This document shows, piece by piece, positions 34,757 to 43,748 of a DNA stretch of 64,000 bases (position 1 is its first letter; the number at the start of each line of letters is the position of its first letter). The translations under genes and the position numbers were made by a program. The notes below the pieces were generated by a model. The model had not been told where the DNA came from, did no database searches, and worked only from the letters and a program-made list of their open reading frames with translations. Location: contig NZ_JAFBBV010000001.1 in NCBI RefSeq assembly GCF_016907365.1, positions 2,852,001 through 2,916,000 on the forward strand, in the 5' to 3' direction. This DNA comes from Oerskovia paurometabola. GTDB lineage: Bacteria > Actinomycetota > Actinomycetes > Actinomycetales > Cellulomonadaceae.

Positions 34757-35472
34757 GCGCCGGGCCGCACGGCTCGCCAGGCCCCGGCGACACCCGGGAC
34801 GAGCGCTCCGCCCGTGAGCCCTCGTCGCTCCGTGAGCGCCTCCGCGCCCTGCCGACCTTCGCCCCGGGACTGCCGACCCTCGAACCGGACGCGACGCCGT
34901 CGGACCCCGTGACGCTGTTCCGCGCCTGGATCGAGGAGGCGATCGACGCCGGGGCGCCGCTCCCCCACGCCATGACGCTGGCGACCGCCGGGGCCTCCGG
35001 CGAGGTGCACGCGCGCACCGTGATCCTCAAGGACGTCGACCCCTCGGGATGGTGGTTCGCGACCGGCTCGACGAGCCCCAAGGCCCGCGACCTCGCAGAG
35101 AACCCGCACGCCGCCCTCACGTTCCTCTGGCCAGTCCTGGGACGCCAGGTCCGCGTCACCGGGCCTGTGACGCCCGCCGACCCCGCGACGAGCGCGGCGG
35201 ACTTCCTCGCCCGCTCGGACGGCTCGCGCGCCGCCGCGCTCGTGGGCCACCAGAGCGAGGCCCTCGCGTCCCGGCAGGAGTACCGGGATGCCTTCGCGGG
35301 CGCGCTCGCCCGCGCACAGCACGACCCGACGCTGATCGAGCCCACCTGGACCGCCTACGCGCTCGCGCCGACGTCGGTCGAGTTCTGGCAGGCGTCGGAC
35401 GACCGCGGACAGACCCGGCTGCGCTACCGCGCGGTCGGCCACGACTGGGAGAAGGGGCTGCTCTGGCCATGA
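34753..35472 (+). CDS. Pyridoxine/pyridoxamine 5'-phosphate oxidase-like protein
   Basis: This 239-aa PNPOx-fold flavoprotein has PHAMTLATAGASGEVHARTVILKDVD, then WWFATGSTSPKARDLAENPHAALTFLWPVLGRQVRVTG and a C-terminal FWQASDDRGQTRLRYR. In true PdxH the FMN-site sequence is SRKGxxL and the C-terminus ends RLxP; here they are SPKARDL and KGLLWP. It may therefore act on another substrate. It lies in a TetR-controlled operon. The gene symbol pdxH is deliberately withheld. Confidence 0.78.
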   Translation: MSAGPHGSPGPGDTRDERSAREPSSLRERLRALPTFAPGLPTLEPDATPSDPVTLFRAWIEEAIDAGAPLPHAMTLATAGASGEVHARTVILKDVDPSGWWFATGSTSPKARDLAENPHAALTFLWPVLGRQVRVTGPVTPADPATSAADFLARSDGSRAAALVGHQSEALASRQEYRDAFAGALARAQHDPTLIEPTWTAYALAPTSVEFWQASDDRGQTRLRYRAVGHDWEKGLLWP

Positions 35473-36314
35473 CGAGGACCACGCAGGACACCAGCACGAG
35501 CATCACCGGCACGCACACCACCTCCGACGCGACGCGCGCCGCACGCGCCGACGCGGGTGCCGCGCTGCACCAGCTCGTCGAGGCCGTCCGCACGCTCGAC
35601 GACGCCGCGCTCCGCTCCCCCAGCGCGCTCGACGGGTGGACCGTCGGGCACGTGCTCTCCCACGTCGCGATGGTCGGCGACGCGCTCGCCCGCCAGGCCG
35701 AGCTCGCAGCCCGCGGCGAGACGGCCGAGGTCTACGAGGGCGGGGCCGAGGGCCGCGCGGCGGGGATCGAGTCCGGCGCGACCCGCTCGCGCGACGAGCA
35801 CCTCGACGCGCTCGGGGCGGCAGGCGCACGGCTCGACGCGGCCTGGGACCTGACCGACCGCACGGGGTGGGACGCACCCGTGACGTATCGCGACGGGGCG
35901 GTCGCCGACGTCCTCGACTGCTGGTGGCGAGAGGTCCGCATCCACGCGACCGACCTGGGCGAGGTCAGTACCGCCCAGGGACTCACGCCGTCCGCGACCT
36001 GGGGGCTCGCCTTCACCGACCACCTGCTCGACTTCCTGGGCCTGCGCCTGGCCGAGCCCGTGCTCGTGGCGCGGGACGAGGACGGGGCGCGCGCCGTCGT
36101 CGGGCCCGAGGGCGTGCGGGCCGCCGCCCCGGGAGCAGACGACACGCTCACGACCGTGACGGGTTCCGCGGCGGACGTCGCCGCGTGGCTCGCAGGACGC
36201 GAGAGCGCCACCACCCCGGTCGCACGCCGCGGCGGGGTCGCGGTGGACCTGCCCCCGCTCGCGCCCTGGCCGTCGGGCGTCCCCGTGCGCCGCCGAGCGC
36301 CGGTCAGGCCCTGA
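35469..36314 (+). CDS. Maleylpyruvate isomerase-family mycothiol-dependent enzyme
   Basis: This 281-aa DinB/YfiT-like four-helix-bundle protein has WTVGHVLSHVAMVGDALARQ (first metal His) and CWWREVRIHATDLG (HxxxD-type ligands), followed by an SCP2-like C-terminal part. Family members use mycothiol, the actinobacterial thiol, as cofactor. The start overlaps the PNPOx-like gene stop (ATGA). Its 3' end overlaps the convergent nirD gene by 11 nt. It is probably part of a small detoxification operon. Confidence 0.82.
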   Translation: MTRTTQDTSTSITGTHTTSDATRAARADAGAALHQLVEAVRTLDDAALRSPSALDGWTVGHVLSHVAMVGDALARQAELAARGETAEVYEGGAEGRAAGIESGATRSRDEHLDALGAAGARLDAAWDLTDRTGWDAPVTYRDGAVADVLDCWWREVRIHATDLGEVSTAQGLTPSATWGLAFTDHLLDFLGLRLAEPVLVARDEDGARAVVGPEGVRAAAPGADDTLTTVTGSAADVAAWLAGRESATTPVARRGGVAVDLPPLAPWPSGVPVRRRAPVRP

Positions 36315-36642
36315 CCAGGACCGTCCCGTCCTCGACCGCGACCTCGAAGGTCGCCAGGGCCTCGGGCTCCTTGCCGCTCGGGTCGAGGCACCGCCCCGTC
36401 GTCAGGTCCCAGACCTGCTTGTACATGGGCGAGGTGATGGTCGGGGTCTCGCCCGCCGAACCGACGATGCCGCGCGAGAGCACGTTGGCCCCCGAGTAGG
36501 GGTCGCGCTGCTGGACCGCGAACAGCCGGTCGTCGGCCAGGCGGAACACCGCGACCTGGGTGCCGTCGACCAGCGCGGCGACGCCGCGCTCGGGCACGAG
36601 CCGCTCGAAGGGGCAGACCGTCGTCCATGCCGTCGCGCTCAC
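36304..36642 (-). CDS. nirD: Assimilatory nitrite reductase small subunit
   Basis: This 112-aa Rieske-like NirD protein has TVCPFERLVPERGVAALVDGTQVAVFRL and RGIVGSAGETPTITSPMYKQVWDLTTGRCLDP. As in other NirD proteins, the Rieske Cys/His ligands are absent. It works with NirB in NADH-dependent reduction of nitrite to ammonium. The GTG start overlaps the nirB stop (GTGA). Confidence 0.92.
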   Translation of the reverse strand: MSATAWTTVCPFERLVPERGVAALVDGTQVAVFRLADDRLFAVQQRDPYSGANVLSRGIVGSAGETPTITSPMYKQVWDLTTGRCLDPSGKEPEALATFEVAVEDGTVLVRA

Positions 36643-39212
36643 TTGCGGACCTCCACCGTGCGGGCGATCACCGGGTTGTTGTCGGACGGCTCGCCGGGGC
36701 GGGCCGGTCGCACCTGCCCGCGCACGCCCGTGTAGGCGAGGTCCGGGTCGTGCTGGTCGGGTGCGTTGACGAACGACACGAACCGCGACAGCCGGTCCGG
36801 GTCGTCGAGGGTCTGCGCCCACTCGTCGACGTACGACTCGACGTGCCGCGCGACCTCGGCCTCGAGGTCGGCCGCGATGCCCAGCGAGTCCTCGACCAGG
36901 ACCTTGCGCAGCTCGACGATCCCGCCGGGGAAGTCCGCGACCCAGGGGGCCGTGCGCTGCAGGCGGTCCGCGGTCCGGACGTAGTACGCGAGGAAGCGGT
37001 CGACCACCGCGACGAGCGTCTCGTCGTCGAGGTCCTCCGCGAGCAGCTCGGCGTGCCGGGGCGAGAAGCCGCCGTTGCCGCCCACGTACACGTTCCAGCC
37101 CTTCTCGGTCGCGATCACGCCCACGTCCTTGCCGCGCGCCTCGGCGCACTCGCGCGCACAGCCCGAGACACCGATCTTGAACTTGTGCGGCGACCGCAGC
37201 CCCCGGTAGCGGAGCTCGAGACGCACGGCCATGCCCACCGAGTCCTGCACCCCGAACCGGCACCACGAGGAACCCACGCACGACTTCACCGCGCGCAGCG
37301 ACTTGCCGTACGCCTGCCCCGACTCCATGCCCGCGTCGACCAGCCGGCGCCAGATCTCCGGGAGCTGGTCGATCCGGGCCCCGAAGAGCCCGATCCGCTG
37401 GGCGCCCGTCACGCGCGTGTACAGGCCGAAGTCCTGCGCGACCTGCCCGATCACGATGAGCTTCTCGGGCGTGATCTCCCCCGCGGGGACGCGCGGCACC
37501 ACCGAGTACGTGCCGTCCTTCTGCAGGTTGGCCAGTGCGCGGTCGTTGGTGTCCTGGAGCGCAGCCTGCTCGCCGTCGAGGATGTACCCGCCCCACAGCG
37601 ACGCGAGGATCGAAGCGACGACCGGCTTGCAGACCACGCAGCCGCGGCCCGTGCCGTGCGCCGCGACGATCTGGGTGAAGGTGCGCAGCCCGTCCTGCCG
37701 CACGAGCGCGAAGAGCTCGGCGCGGGACATCGTGAAGTGCTCGCACATCGCGTTCGACACCGTGACGCCGGCCGCCTCGAGCGTCGTGTTGACGATCTTG
37801 GTGAGCACGGGCACGCACGACCCGCACACGGTCCCTGCCTTGGTGCACGCCTTGACCTCGCCCAGGCTCGTGCAGCCGTGCTCGGTCACCGCCCCGCGGA
37901 CCGTCCCGGCGGTGACGTTCGCGCACGAGCAGACCACGACGTCGTCGGGCAGGTCGCCGCCGAGCGCCGGGGCGCCGCCCTCCGGGGCGAGGAACGCCGA
38001 CGGGTCGGCGCCCAGCGAACGCCCCAGCAGGGGGCGCAGCGACGAGTAGAGGGCCGCGTCGCCCACGAACACGCCGCCGAGCAGGGTCCGTGCGTCGTCC
38101 GAGACGACGAGCTTGCGGTAGGTCCGCGCGACCGGGTCGGCGAACGTGACCTCGAGCGCGCCGGGCGTCAGCCCGAACACGTCGCCGAAGCTCGCCGCCT
38201 CGATGTCGACGCCCTTGAGCTTGGTCCCCTCGGGCGCCGGGGAGTAGGTCGCGCTGCCGCCGAGCAGCCGGTCGACGACGACGTCGGCCATGGCGTTGCC
38301 CGGTGCGACCAGGCCCACGCACTGGTCCTCGAACGACGCGCACTCCCCGATGGCCCACACGGCGGGGTCCGAGGTGTGGCACGCCGCACCGACGACGACG
38401 CCGCCGCGCTCGCCGATCGCGAGGCCCGCCTCGCGCGCGACGCGGTCCCGGGGCCGGATGCCGGTCGAGAAGATCACGACGTCGGCGGGGATCCGCGACC
38501 CGTCCGACAGGTCCATACCGCCCACCGCGCCGTCGCCCGCGGCCGAGAGCCCCGTGGCGCCGGTCGAGGTACGGACGTCGATGCCGCGGTCGGTCACGAG
38601 CACGCGCAGCGCCTCGCCGCCCGCGTCGTCGAGCTGGACGCTCATGAGGCGGTCGGCGAACTCCACGACGGTCGCGGCCGCGCCGAGGGTCTGGAGCGCG
38701 GCCGCGGCCTCGAGCCCCAGCACGCCTCCCCCGACGACGACGCCGTGCAGCGGACGCCCCAGGCGTGCGGTGCGCAGCCCGACGTACTCGCGCAGCCCCT
38801 CCAGGTCGGCCAGGGTGCGATAGCTGAACACGCCCGGCAGGTCGGTGCCCTCGGTGCGCGGGGTCCAGGCCCAGGAGCCCGTGGCCAGGACCAGGTGGTC
38901 GTAGGCGAGCACGCGCCCGGACCTCGTCGTGACGGTCTGCGTCTCGCGGTCCACTGCCGCGACCGCGTCGCCCGTGACCAGCTCGGTGCGCGAGTCGTCC
39001 CAGACCGAGGGCTCCATCGTCAGGTCGTCCGCCGAGCGGCCCGTGAAGTACTCGGACAGGTGCACGCGGTCGTACGGGGCACGGTCCTCGTCCCCGACGA
39101 CGGACACGTGCCACGCCCCCTCGGGAGAGCGTGCGATCATCTGGCTCACGAACCGGTGGGCGACCATGCCGGCGCCGACCACCACGACGCGGCCGGGGGT
39201 GGGAGTGCTCAT
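36639..39212 (-). CDS. nirB: Nitrite reductase large subunit (NADH-dependent, siroheme)
   Basis: This 857-aa protein has an FAD/NAD-binding reductase part (about 1-400; VVVVGAGMVAHRF, VVVGGGVLGLEAAA). A BFD-type [2Fe-2S] segment (about 430-490; CSCANVT...CTKAGTVCGSCVP) follows, then the sulfite/nitrite reductase half. The siroheme-[4Fe-4S] ligands are in CVGSSWC and CARECAE. It reduces nitrite to ammonium for assimilation. ATG 39212 is chosen because the FAD motif follows after nine residues; upstream in-frame sequence to 39434 is not protein-like. Confidence 0.93.
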   Translation of the reverse strand: MSTPTPGRVVVVGAGMVAHRFVSQMIARSPEGAWHVSVVGDEDRAPYDRVHLSEYFTGRSADDLTMEPSVWDDSRTELVTGDAVAAVDRETQTVTTRSGRVLAYDHLVLATGSWAWTPRTEGTDLPGVFSYRTLADLEGLREYVGLRTARLGRPLHGVVVGGGVLGLEAAAALQTLGAAATVVEFADRLMSVQLDDAGGEALRVLVTDRGIDVRTSTGATGLSAAGDGAVGGMDLSDGSRIPADVVIFSTGIRPRDRVAREAGLAIGERGGVVVGAACHTSDPAVWAIGECASFEDQCVGLVAPGNAMADVVVDRLLGGSATYSPAPEGTKLKGVDIEAASFGDVFGLTPGALEVTFADPVARTYRKLVVSDDARTLLGGVFVGDAALYSSLRPLLGRSLGADPSAFLAPEGGAPALGGDLPDDVVVCSCANVTAGTVRGAVTEHGCTSLGEVKACTKAGTVCGSCVPVLTKIVNTTLEAAGVTVSNAMCEHFTMSRAELFALVRQDGLRTFTQIVAAHGTGRGCVVCKPVVASILASLWGGYILDGEQAALQDTNDRALANLQKDGTYSVVPRVPAGEITPEKLIVIGQVAQDFGLYTRVTGAQRIGLFGARIDQLPEIWRRLVDAGMESGQAYGKSLRAVKSCVGSSWCRFGVQDSVGMAVRLELRYRGLRSPHKFKIGVSGCARECAEARGKDVGVIATEKGWNVYVGGNGGFSPRHAELLAEDLDDETLVAVVDRFLAYYVRTADRLQRTAPWVADFPGGIVELRKVLVEDSLGIAADLEAEVARHVESYVDEWAQTLDDPDRLSRFVSFVNAPDQHDPDLAYTGVRGQVRPARPGEPSDNNPVIARTVEVRK

Positions 39213-39451
39213 GTGGGGGGCCTCACGAGAAGGGTCGGGCGCGGACGGGGCGAGTCGGGTCGCGGGGGGCGGGTGCGACCGTCGTGACCATCCTGGCGCA
39301 TAGATACGAGGTTTCTGGTCAAAACACCAGATCAGCGCGTCGCGAGGACCTAGGACGCGACGTCCAGGGACCTTGGTCCCGAAAAAGTGTGACGCACGAC
39401 CGTGACGGACGGCACAGCATGTGCACTCCTTCACAAGCGTAAAATCGAGCG
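39213..39451. promoter_or_regulatory. Divergent nirB/mqo control region
   Basis: The 239-nt spacer has an inverted repeat TCTGGT-N6-ACCAGA near 39313-39330 and an unusually AT-rich middle (39300-39445). TAAAAT (39440-39445) lies 7 nt before the mqo GTG and could be the -10 of a leaderless transcript. A GlnR-type box would be expected for nirBD, but I cannot recognise a convincing one. Confidence 0.45.
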
Positions 39452-40957
39452 GTGGCGACTAAGAAGACAACGGGTCAGAACACCATCGACGTAGCCCTCA
39501 TCGGCGGCGGCATCATGAGTGCGACCCTCGGCGCCCTCCTGAAGCTCCTCGAGCCCACGTGGACCATCAAGGTCTTCGAGCGCCTCGACGCGGTAGCCCA
39601 GGAGTCCTCCAACCCGTGGAACAACGCTGGCACCGGCCACGCTGCGCTCTGCGAGCTGAACTACACCCCCGAGAAGGCCGACGGGACCATCGAGATCTCC
39701 AAGGCGGTCACGATCAACGAGCAGTTCGAGGTGTCGCGCGAGTTCTGGCACCACCTGCTCACCGGGGGCCACCTGCCCGAGCCCGCGAGCTTCATCAGCC
39801 ACACCCCGCACATGACGTTCGTGCGCGGCGCGGCCAACGTGGACTACCTCAAGCGCCGCTTCACCGCGCTGAGCGCCCACCCGCTGTTCAGCGAGCTCGA
39901 GTTCACCGACGACCCCGCGGTCATCGCGCAGTGGGCACCCCTGCTGGTCCTCGACCGGGACGGCGACGAGGCCGTCGCCGCGACCCGTGCGACGAGCGGC
40001 ACGGACGTCGACTTCGGCGCGCTCACCTCGCAGCTCTTCGACTTCCTCACGGCCCACGACGTCGAGCTCAACCTCCAGCACGAGGTCAACCGCCTCAAGA
40101 AGCGCAAGGACGGCACCTGGGACGTCACCGTCAAGGACGTGTCCTGGAACGCCAAGCAGGGGCCGCGCACCGTCAACGCCCGCTTCGTGTTCGTCGGCGC
40201 GGGCGGCGGCGCCCTGCCGCTGCTGCAGAAGGCCGGGATCAAGGAGGCCAAGGGCTACGGCGGCTTCCCCATCAGCGGCGAGTTCCTGCGCACCGACAAC
40301 CCGGAGATCGTCGCCCAGCACCAGGCCAAGGTGTACGGCAAGGCCGACGTCGGCTCGCCGCCCATGTCCGTCCCGCACCTCGACACGCGCGTGGTCGACG
40401 GCAAGACGTACCTGATGTTCGGCCCCTACGCCGGGTTCAGCCCCAAGTACCTCAAGAAGGGGTCGCTGCTCGACCTCTTCACCTCGCTGCGGACCCACAA
40501 CATCGGGTCCATGCTCGGCGCAGGCCTCAAGAACATCGACCTCACGCAGTACCTGGTCGGTCAGCTCGTCGCGAGCCCCGAGGCCAAGTTCACGGCGCTC
40601 CAGGCCTTCATGCCCACGGCTCACCCCAAGGACTGGGAGAAGATCACCGCGGGCCAGCGCGTGCAGGTCATCAAGAAGGACCCCGCCAAGGGCGGTGTGC
40701 TCGAGTTCGGCACCGAGGTCATCGCGGCCGCGGACGGCTCGATCGCCGGCCTGCTCGGCGCCTCGCCGGGCGCCTCGACCGCGGTGCCCGCGATGATCGA
40801 CGTGCTCGAGCGCTGCTTCCCGCAGCAGTTCGCCACGTGGCGCCCCGCGCTCGGGGCCATGATCCCGAGCCTCGGCCAGGCCACGTGGGAGGCGACCGAG
40901 CTCGACTCGCTCTCCGCCTCCGCGGGGCCCTCGGAGGAGGCGGTCGGCGCCCGCTGA
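39452..40957 (+). CDS. mqo: Malate:quinone oxidoreductase
   Basis: This 501-aa FAD-dependent membrane-associated enzyme has an N-terminal VALIGGGIMSATLGALLK dinucleotide motif. SSNPWNNAGTGHAALCELNYTP is the Mqo hallmark, and ERCFPQQFATWRPALGAMIPSLG lies near the end. It oxidises malate to oxaloacetate and passes electrons to quinone. GTG 39452 has only a weak ribosome site; TAAAAT just upstream suggests leaderless translation. It is followed by a clear terminator. Confidence 0.95.
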   Translation: MATKKTTGQNTIDVALIGGGIMSATLGALLKLLEPTWTIKVFERLDAVAQESSNPWNNAGTGHAALCELNYTPEKADGTIEISKAVTINEQFEVSREFWHHLLTGGHLPEPASFISHTPHMTFVRGAANVDYLKRRFTALSAHPLFSELEFTDDPAVIAQWAPLLVLDRDGDEAVAATRATSGTDVDFGALTSQLFDFLTAHDVELNLQHEVNRLKKRKDGTWDVTVKDVSWNAKQGPRTVNARFVFVGAGGGALPLLQKAGIKEAKGYGGFPISGEFLRTDNPEIVAQHQAKVYGKADVGSPPMSVPHLDTRVVDGKTYLMFGPYAGFSPKYLKKGSLLDLFTSLRTHNIGSMLGAGLKNIDLTQYLVGQLVASPEAKFTALQAFMPTAHPKDWEKITAGQRVQVIKKDPAKGGVLEFGTEVIAAADGSIAGLLGASPGASTAVPAMIDVLERCFPQQFATWRPALGAMIPSLGQATWEATELDSLSASAGPSEEAVGAR

Positions 40958-40979
40958 CCCCGTCCCCGCAACGCACCGG

Positions 40980-41010
40980 CGCCCCGGTCTCCTTCGTGGA
41001 GACCGGGGCG
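40980..41010. terminator. Terminator after mqo
   Basis: CGCCCCGGTCTCC (40980-40992) pairs perfectly with GGAGACCGGGGCG (40998-41010) around TTCGT, 22 nt after the stop codon. Confidence 0.9.
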
Positions 41011-41077
41011 TCGTGCTGTGCGAGGCCCTCGTGCCGCGCGGGGCACCGTAGCCTCCGGCCCAGCGGATGGGCGGCGC

Positions 41078-42310
41078 CTACTGCCGCGCCTGTGCGAGCA
41101 CGTCGGCGACGGCGTTCCAGAGGTCGACACGGGCCTGGTGCGTCGCTGCCGGTTCCGCGCCCGGCTCGTCCAGGGCGATGGGCTGGTACGGGGCCGGGAC
41201 GATGAAGTGTCCCGCGTCCTCCTGCACGATCGCGCGCACCTGCGTCGGGTCACTGAACCGAGACGTCGCCTCCGTGAGCAGCAGGCACGCTTCCCACACG
41301 GGGTCCGCCCTCCCGCACGCGAGCACCGTGGGGCCGACGATCGCGTCGACGTCCACGACCGCCTCCGGAGGTGGCGGGACGCCCCACCGATACTCGGCGC
41401 ACGGCAGGCCCTCTCCAGCAAGAGTCCAGGCGGGCACCCCGTGGTTCGGGTACCCGCAGTACAGGCGGCCCGCCCCAGTCGGCGCGAACGCGCCGTACAC
41501 CTCGTCGGGGTGGTTCGCGGCGAGCCAGAGCGCCATCTCCCCGCCACGGGACTGGCCGAACGTGAACACCCGTTCGGTGTCGACGCCGGGCTGCTCCCGC
41601 AGCCACGCGAGCCCGGTGAGGAAGGTCTCGACGGGCACGTTCTCCAGCTGCGGCGGCTGCCCGGGGCTCTTGAAGTAGCTGATCGCCAGCGCCGGGTACC
41701 CGAGCGCGGCCAACGAGATGGCGGTGGCACGGGCGTTGCCCAGTCCCCCCTCTGAGCCGCTGAACACGAGCACGGCCGGCAACGAGGCGTCGGCCGAGAG
41801 CCCGTCCGGCACGGCGTAGGCGGCGACCATGCCGTCGTCGGTCACGTCCTGGACATCGACGTCGGCCCCGTAGCCGCGCCGCTCGACGACGGCCTCGGCA
41901 AGTACATCGTCGTCGGCGCTCACGACGAGGCGGACGTCGACGTCTGCCGACAGGGCAGCCAGGCTGGCACGGTTCATCGACCAGAACGGTCCCATCGCGT
42001 CGGCCGTCGTCCACGACCCTTCGGTCGGTGCCGTCGTCGCGAGGTCCACCCGCCCGTCCTCGTCCGCCACGAACGTCGCACGCGACGACATCGCGCTCCC
42101 CTCGAGCTCCGTCGTCGCGACCAGTCGCACCTCGCGACCCGCGCCGAGCCCGGTCAGCGTGATCGCGAGCGGGTCGAACGCCCCGTCCTGCGGGGCGACC
42201 TCGATCGCCGGTTCCTGCTCGGGCGACGCAGAGCACGCCGCGAGAGCCAGCAGCGAAGCGGTCAGCAGGAGGGCAACGGCAGGGACATGGTCACGTCGTC
42301 GGGAGGCCAT
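41078..42310 (-). CDS. Lipoprotein alpha/beta hydrolase, BAAT/acyl-CoA thioesterase-like
   Basis: This 410-aa exported lipoprotein has a signal LLLTASLLALAAC with the lipidated Cys near residue 26. An N-terminal Ig-like domain (about 40-165; thioester hydrolase/BAAT N-terminal type) and an alpha/beta hydrolase domain follow. The triad is seen as the Ser nucleophile in FGQSRGGE, Asp in GRADPVW and His in EDAGHF. Cytosolic relatives act on acyl-CoA or bile acid-CoA; a cell-surface form must act on something else, such as an ester of a secreted antibiotic or lipid. ATG 42310 sits at the signal peptide. Confidence 0.78.
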   Translation of the reverse strand: MASRRRDHVPAVALLLTASLLALAACSASPEQEPAIEVAPQDGAFDPLAITLTGLGAGREVRLVATTELEGSAMSSRATFVADEDGRVDLATTAPTEGSWTTADAMGPFWSMNRASLAALSADVDVRLVVSADDDVLAEAVVERRGYGADVDVQDVTDDGMVAAYAVPDGLSADASLPAVLVFSGSEGGLGNARATAISLAALGYPALAISYFKSPGQPPQLENVPVETFLTGLAWLREQPGVDTERVFTFGQSRGGEMALWLAANHPDEVYGAFAPTGAGRLYCGYPNHGVPAWTLAGEGLPCAEYRWGVPPPPEAVVDVDAIVGPTVLACGRADPVWEACLLLTEATSRFSDPTQVRAIVQEDAGHFIVPAPYQPIALDEPGAEPAATHQARVDLWNAVADVLAQARQ

Positions 42311-42380
42311 GGGCAAATGTTCCCGTACCTCACCAATTCGGCACAACCCACCACGCCGGACGGTCGGCGCAGCCTTGGTC

Positions 42381-42581
42381 TCATCCTCGAAGGCCTCGCG
42401 CACCGACCAGGTCGACCTGTCGGCGCGGGTCTCCCCGCCCGGCCGGCGGCAGGCTCCAGCCGTCGTTCGTCCCGGCGGGGAACCGACCCCCGACCGGTGG
42501 GCGCCGGAGCGCCATCACCACGAGCGGCGCCACGAGCGCCGCGACCACGACCACTCTCATCACGAGCTCCACGATGTCCAT
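42381..42581 (-). CDS. Possible small membrane protein (66 aa)
   Basis: ATG 42581 opens MDIVELVMRVVVVAALVAPLVV, one clear membrane helix, followed by a basic, Gly/Pro-rich cytoplasmic tail. The ribosome site is weak and no family is recognised. It occupies most of the 360-nt space between the lipoprotein hydrolase and the GlxA-type regulator. The rest of that space shows nothing I can name. Confidence 0.3.
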   Translation of the reverse strand: MDIVELVMRVVVVAALVAPLVVMALRRPPVGGRFPAGTNDGWSLPPAGRGDPRRQVDLVGARGLRG

Positions 42582-42670
42582 GCATCCAGCCTGGTCCGGC
42601 GTCACGACCCGCACGAGTGGCAGGAGAGACAGGTGTCGACAAGATCCTGCCACGGGCGTAGCGTCGAAGG

Positions 42671-43624
42671 ATGTTGCGCACAGTGGCGGCCGTCGTCGCC
42701 GACGGACTGGCCCCGTTCGAGTTCGGCGTCGTGTGCGAGGTCTTCGGCCTCGACCGCACGGACGATGGCGTCCCCCCGGTCGACTTCCGCGTGTGCGGCC
42801 CGGTCGCGGGCGAGCCGGTCCGCACCAGCATGGGCGCCTCCCTGGTCCCCGACCACGGGCTCGACGCGCTCGAGGACGCCGACCTGGTCGCGGTCCCCGC
42901 GCTCACCATCCGCGACGAGTACCCGCCGGAGATCGTCGACGCACTGCGCGCGGCCCACGCCCGCGGCGCGGTCCTGCTGAGCGTCTGCTCGGGCGCGTTC
43001 CTGCTCGCTGCGGCGGGGCTCGTCGACGGACGCCGCATCACGACGCACTGGCGCCACGCGGAGGACCTCAAGGCGCGGTTCCCGCAGGTCGAGGTGGACC
43101 CGGACGTGCTGTTCGTCGACGACGGCGACATCGTCACGAGCGCGGGGACGGCCGCCGGGATCGACGCGTGCCTGCACATCGTGCGCAAGGAGTTCGGCAG
43201 CGCGGCCGCCAACGCGATCGCGCGGCGCATGGTCGTCCCGCCCCAGCGCGACGGTGGGCAGCGCCAGTACATCGACCGCCCCGTGCCGGTGTGCGAGGAG
43301 CAGAGCATCCGCGACGTGCTCGCGTGGATGAGCGAGCACCTCGACAAGCCGCAGACGGTCGAGGACCTCGCGCGGCGCGCACACCTGTCGACGCGCACGT
43401 TCGCGCGGACGTTCGTCGCCGAGACGGGCACGACGCCCATGCAGTGGCTCGCGACCCAGCGCGTGCACCATGCGCGGACCCTCCTCGAGGAGTCGGGGCT
43501 CGACCTCGAGGAGATCGCGCGGCTGTGCGGGTTCGGGTCGGCCGCGCTGCTGCGGCACCACTTCCGCCGCGCGGTCGGCGTGCCGCCCACGGACTACCGG
43601 CAGACGTTCCGGCACGCGTCCTGA
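42671..43624 (+). CDS. GlxA/FtrA-type AraC-family regulator
   Basis: This 317-aa regulator has an N-terminal DJ-1/PfpI domain (about 1-170; VADGLAPFEFGVVCEVFGL, nucleophile-elbow-like VCSGAFLLAAAGLVDGRR) and a C-terminal AraC double helix-turn-helix (about 215-310; TVEDLARRAHLSTRTFARTF, LEEIARLCGFGSAALLRHHFRR). Relatives control amidase, nitrogen or quaternary-amine genes. It faces away from the lipoprotein hydrolase gene. Its target is not evident. Confidence 0.88.
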   Translation: MLRTVAAVVADGLAPFEFGVVCEVFGLDRTDDGVPPVDFRVCGPVAGEPVRTSMGASLVPDHGLDALEDADLVAVPALTIRDEYPPEIVDALRAAHARGAVLLSVCSGAFLLAAAGLVDGRRITTHWRHAEDLKARFPQVEVDPDVLFVDDGDIVTSAGTAAGIDACLHIVRKEFGSAAANAIARRMVVPPQRDGGQRQYIDRPVPVCEEQSIRDVLAWMSEHLDKPQTVEDLARRAHLSTRTFARTFVAETGTTPMQWLATQRVHHARTLLEESGLDLEEIARLCGFGSAALLRHHFRRAVGVPPTDYRQTFRHAS

Positions 43625-43650
43625 CCCGCAACCCGGTGAGGCGCGCGCCG

Positions 43651-43673
43651 GACGGGCGCTCCGCCGTCGGGCC
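43651..43673. terminator. Hairpin after the AraC-family gene
   Basis: GACGG (43651-43655) pairs with CCGTC (43664-43668); the loop and right arm contain the recurrent GCTCCGCCGTCGGGC motif also seen at 10170 and 27919. Confidence 0.35.
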
Positions 43674-43748
43674 GTGTCCCACGTTGCACGACGGCGCCAC
43701 GCACCTAGTGTCGAGAGGGTCAGGTCCCGTCCGACGTGAGGTGCCCAT

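Noticed and set aside
36643..39114. Long open frame running upstream from nirD across nirB
   Set aside because: Low-complexity Arg/Gly translation. nirD begins at GTG 36642, coupled to the nirB stop.
39300..39340. GlnR box for nirBD
   Set aside because: GTTTT...GAAAC-like words are present, but spacing and sequence do not match the two-half-site consensus well enough.
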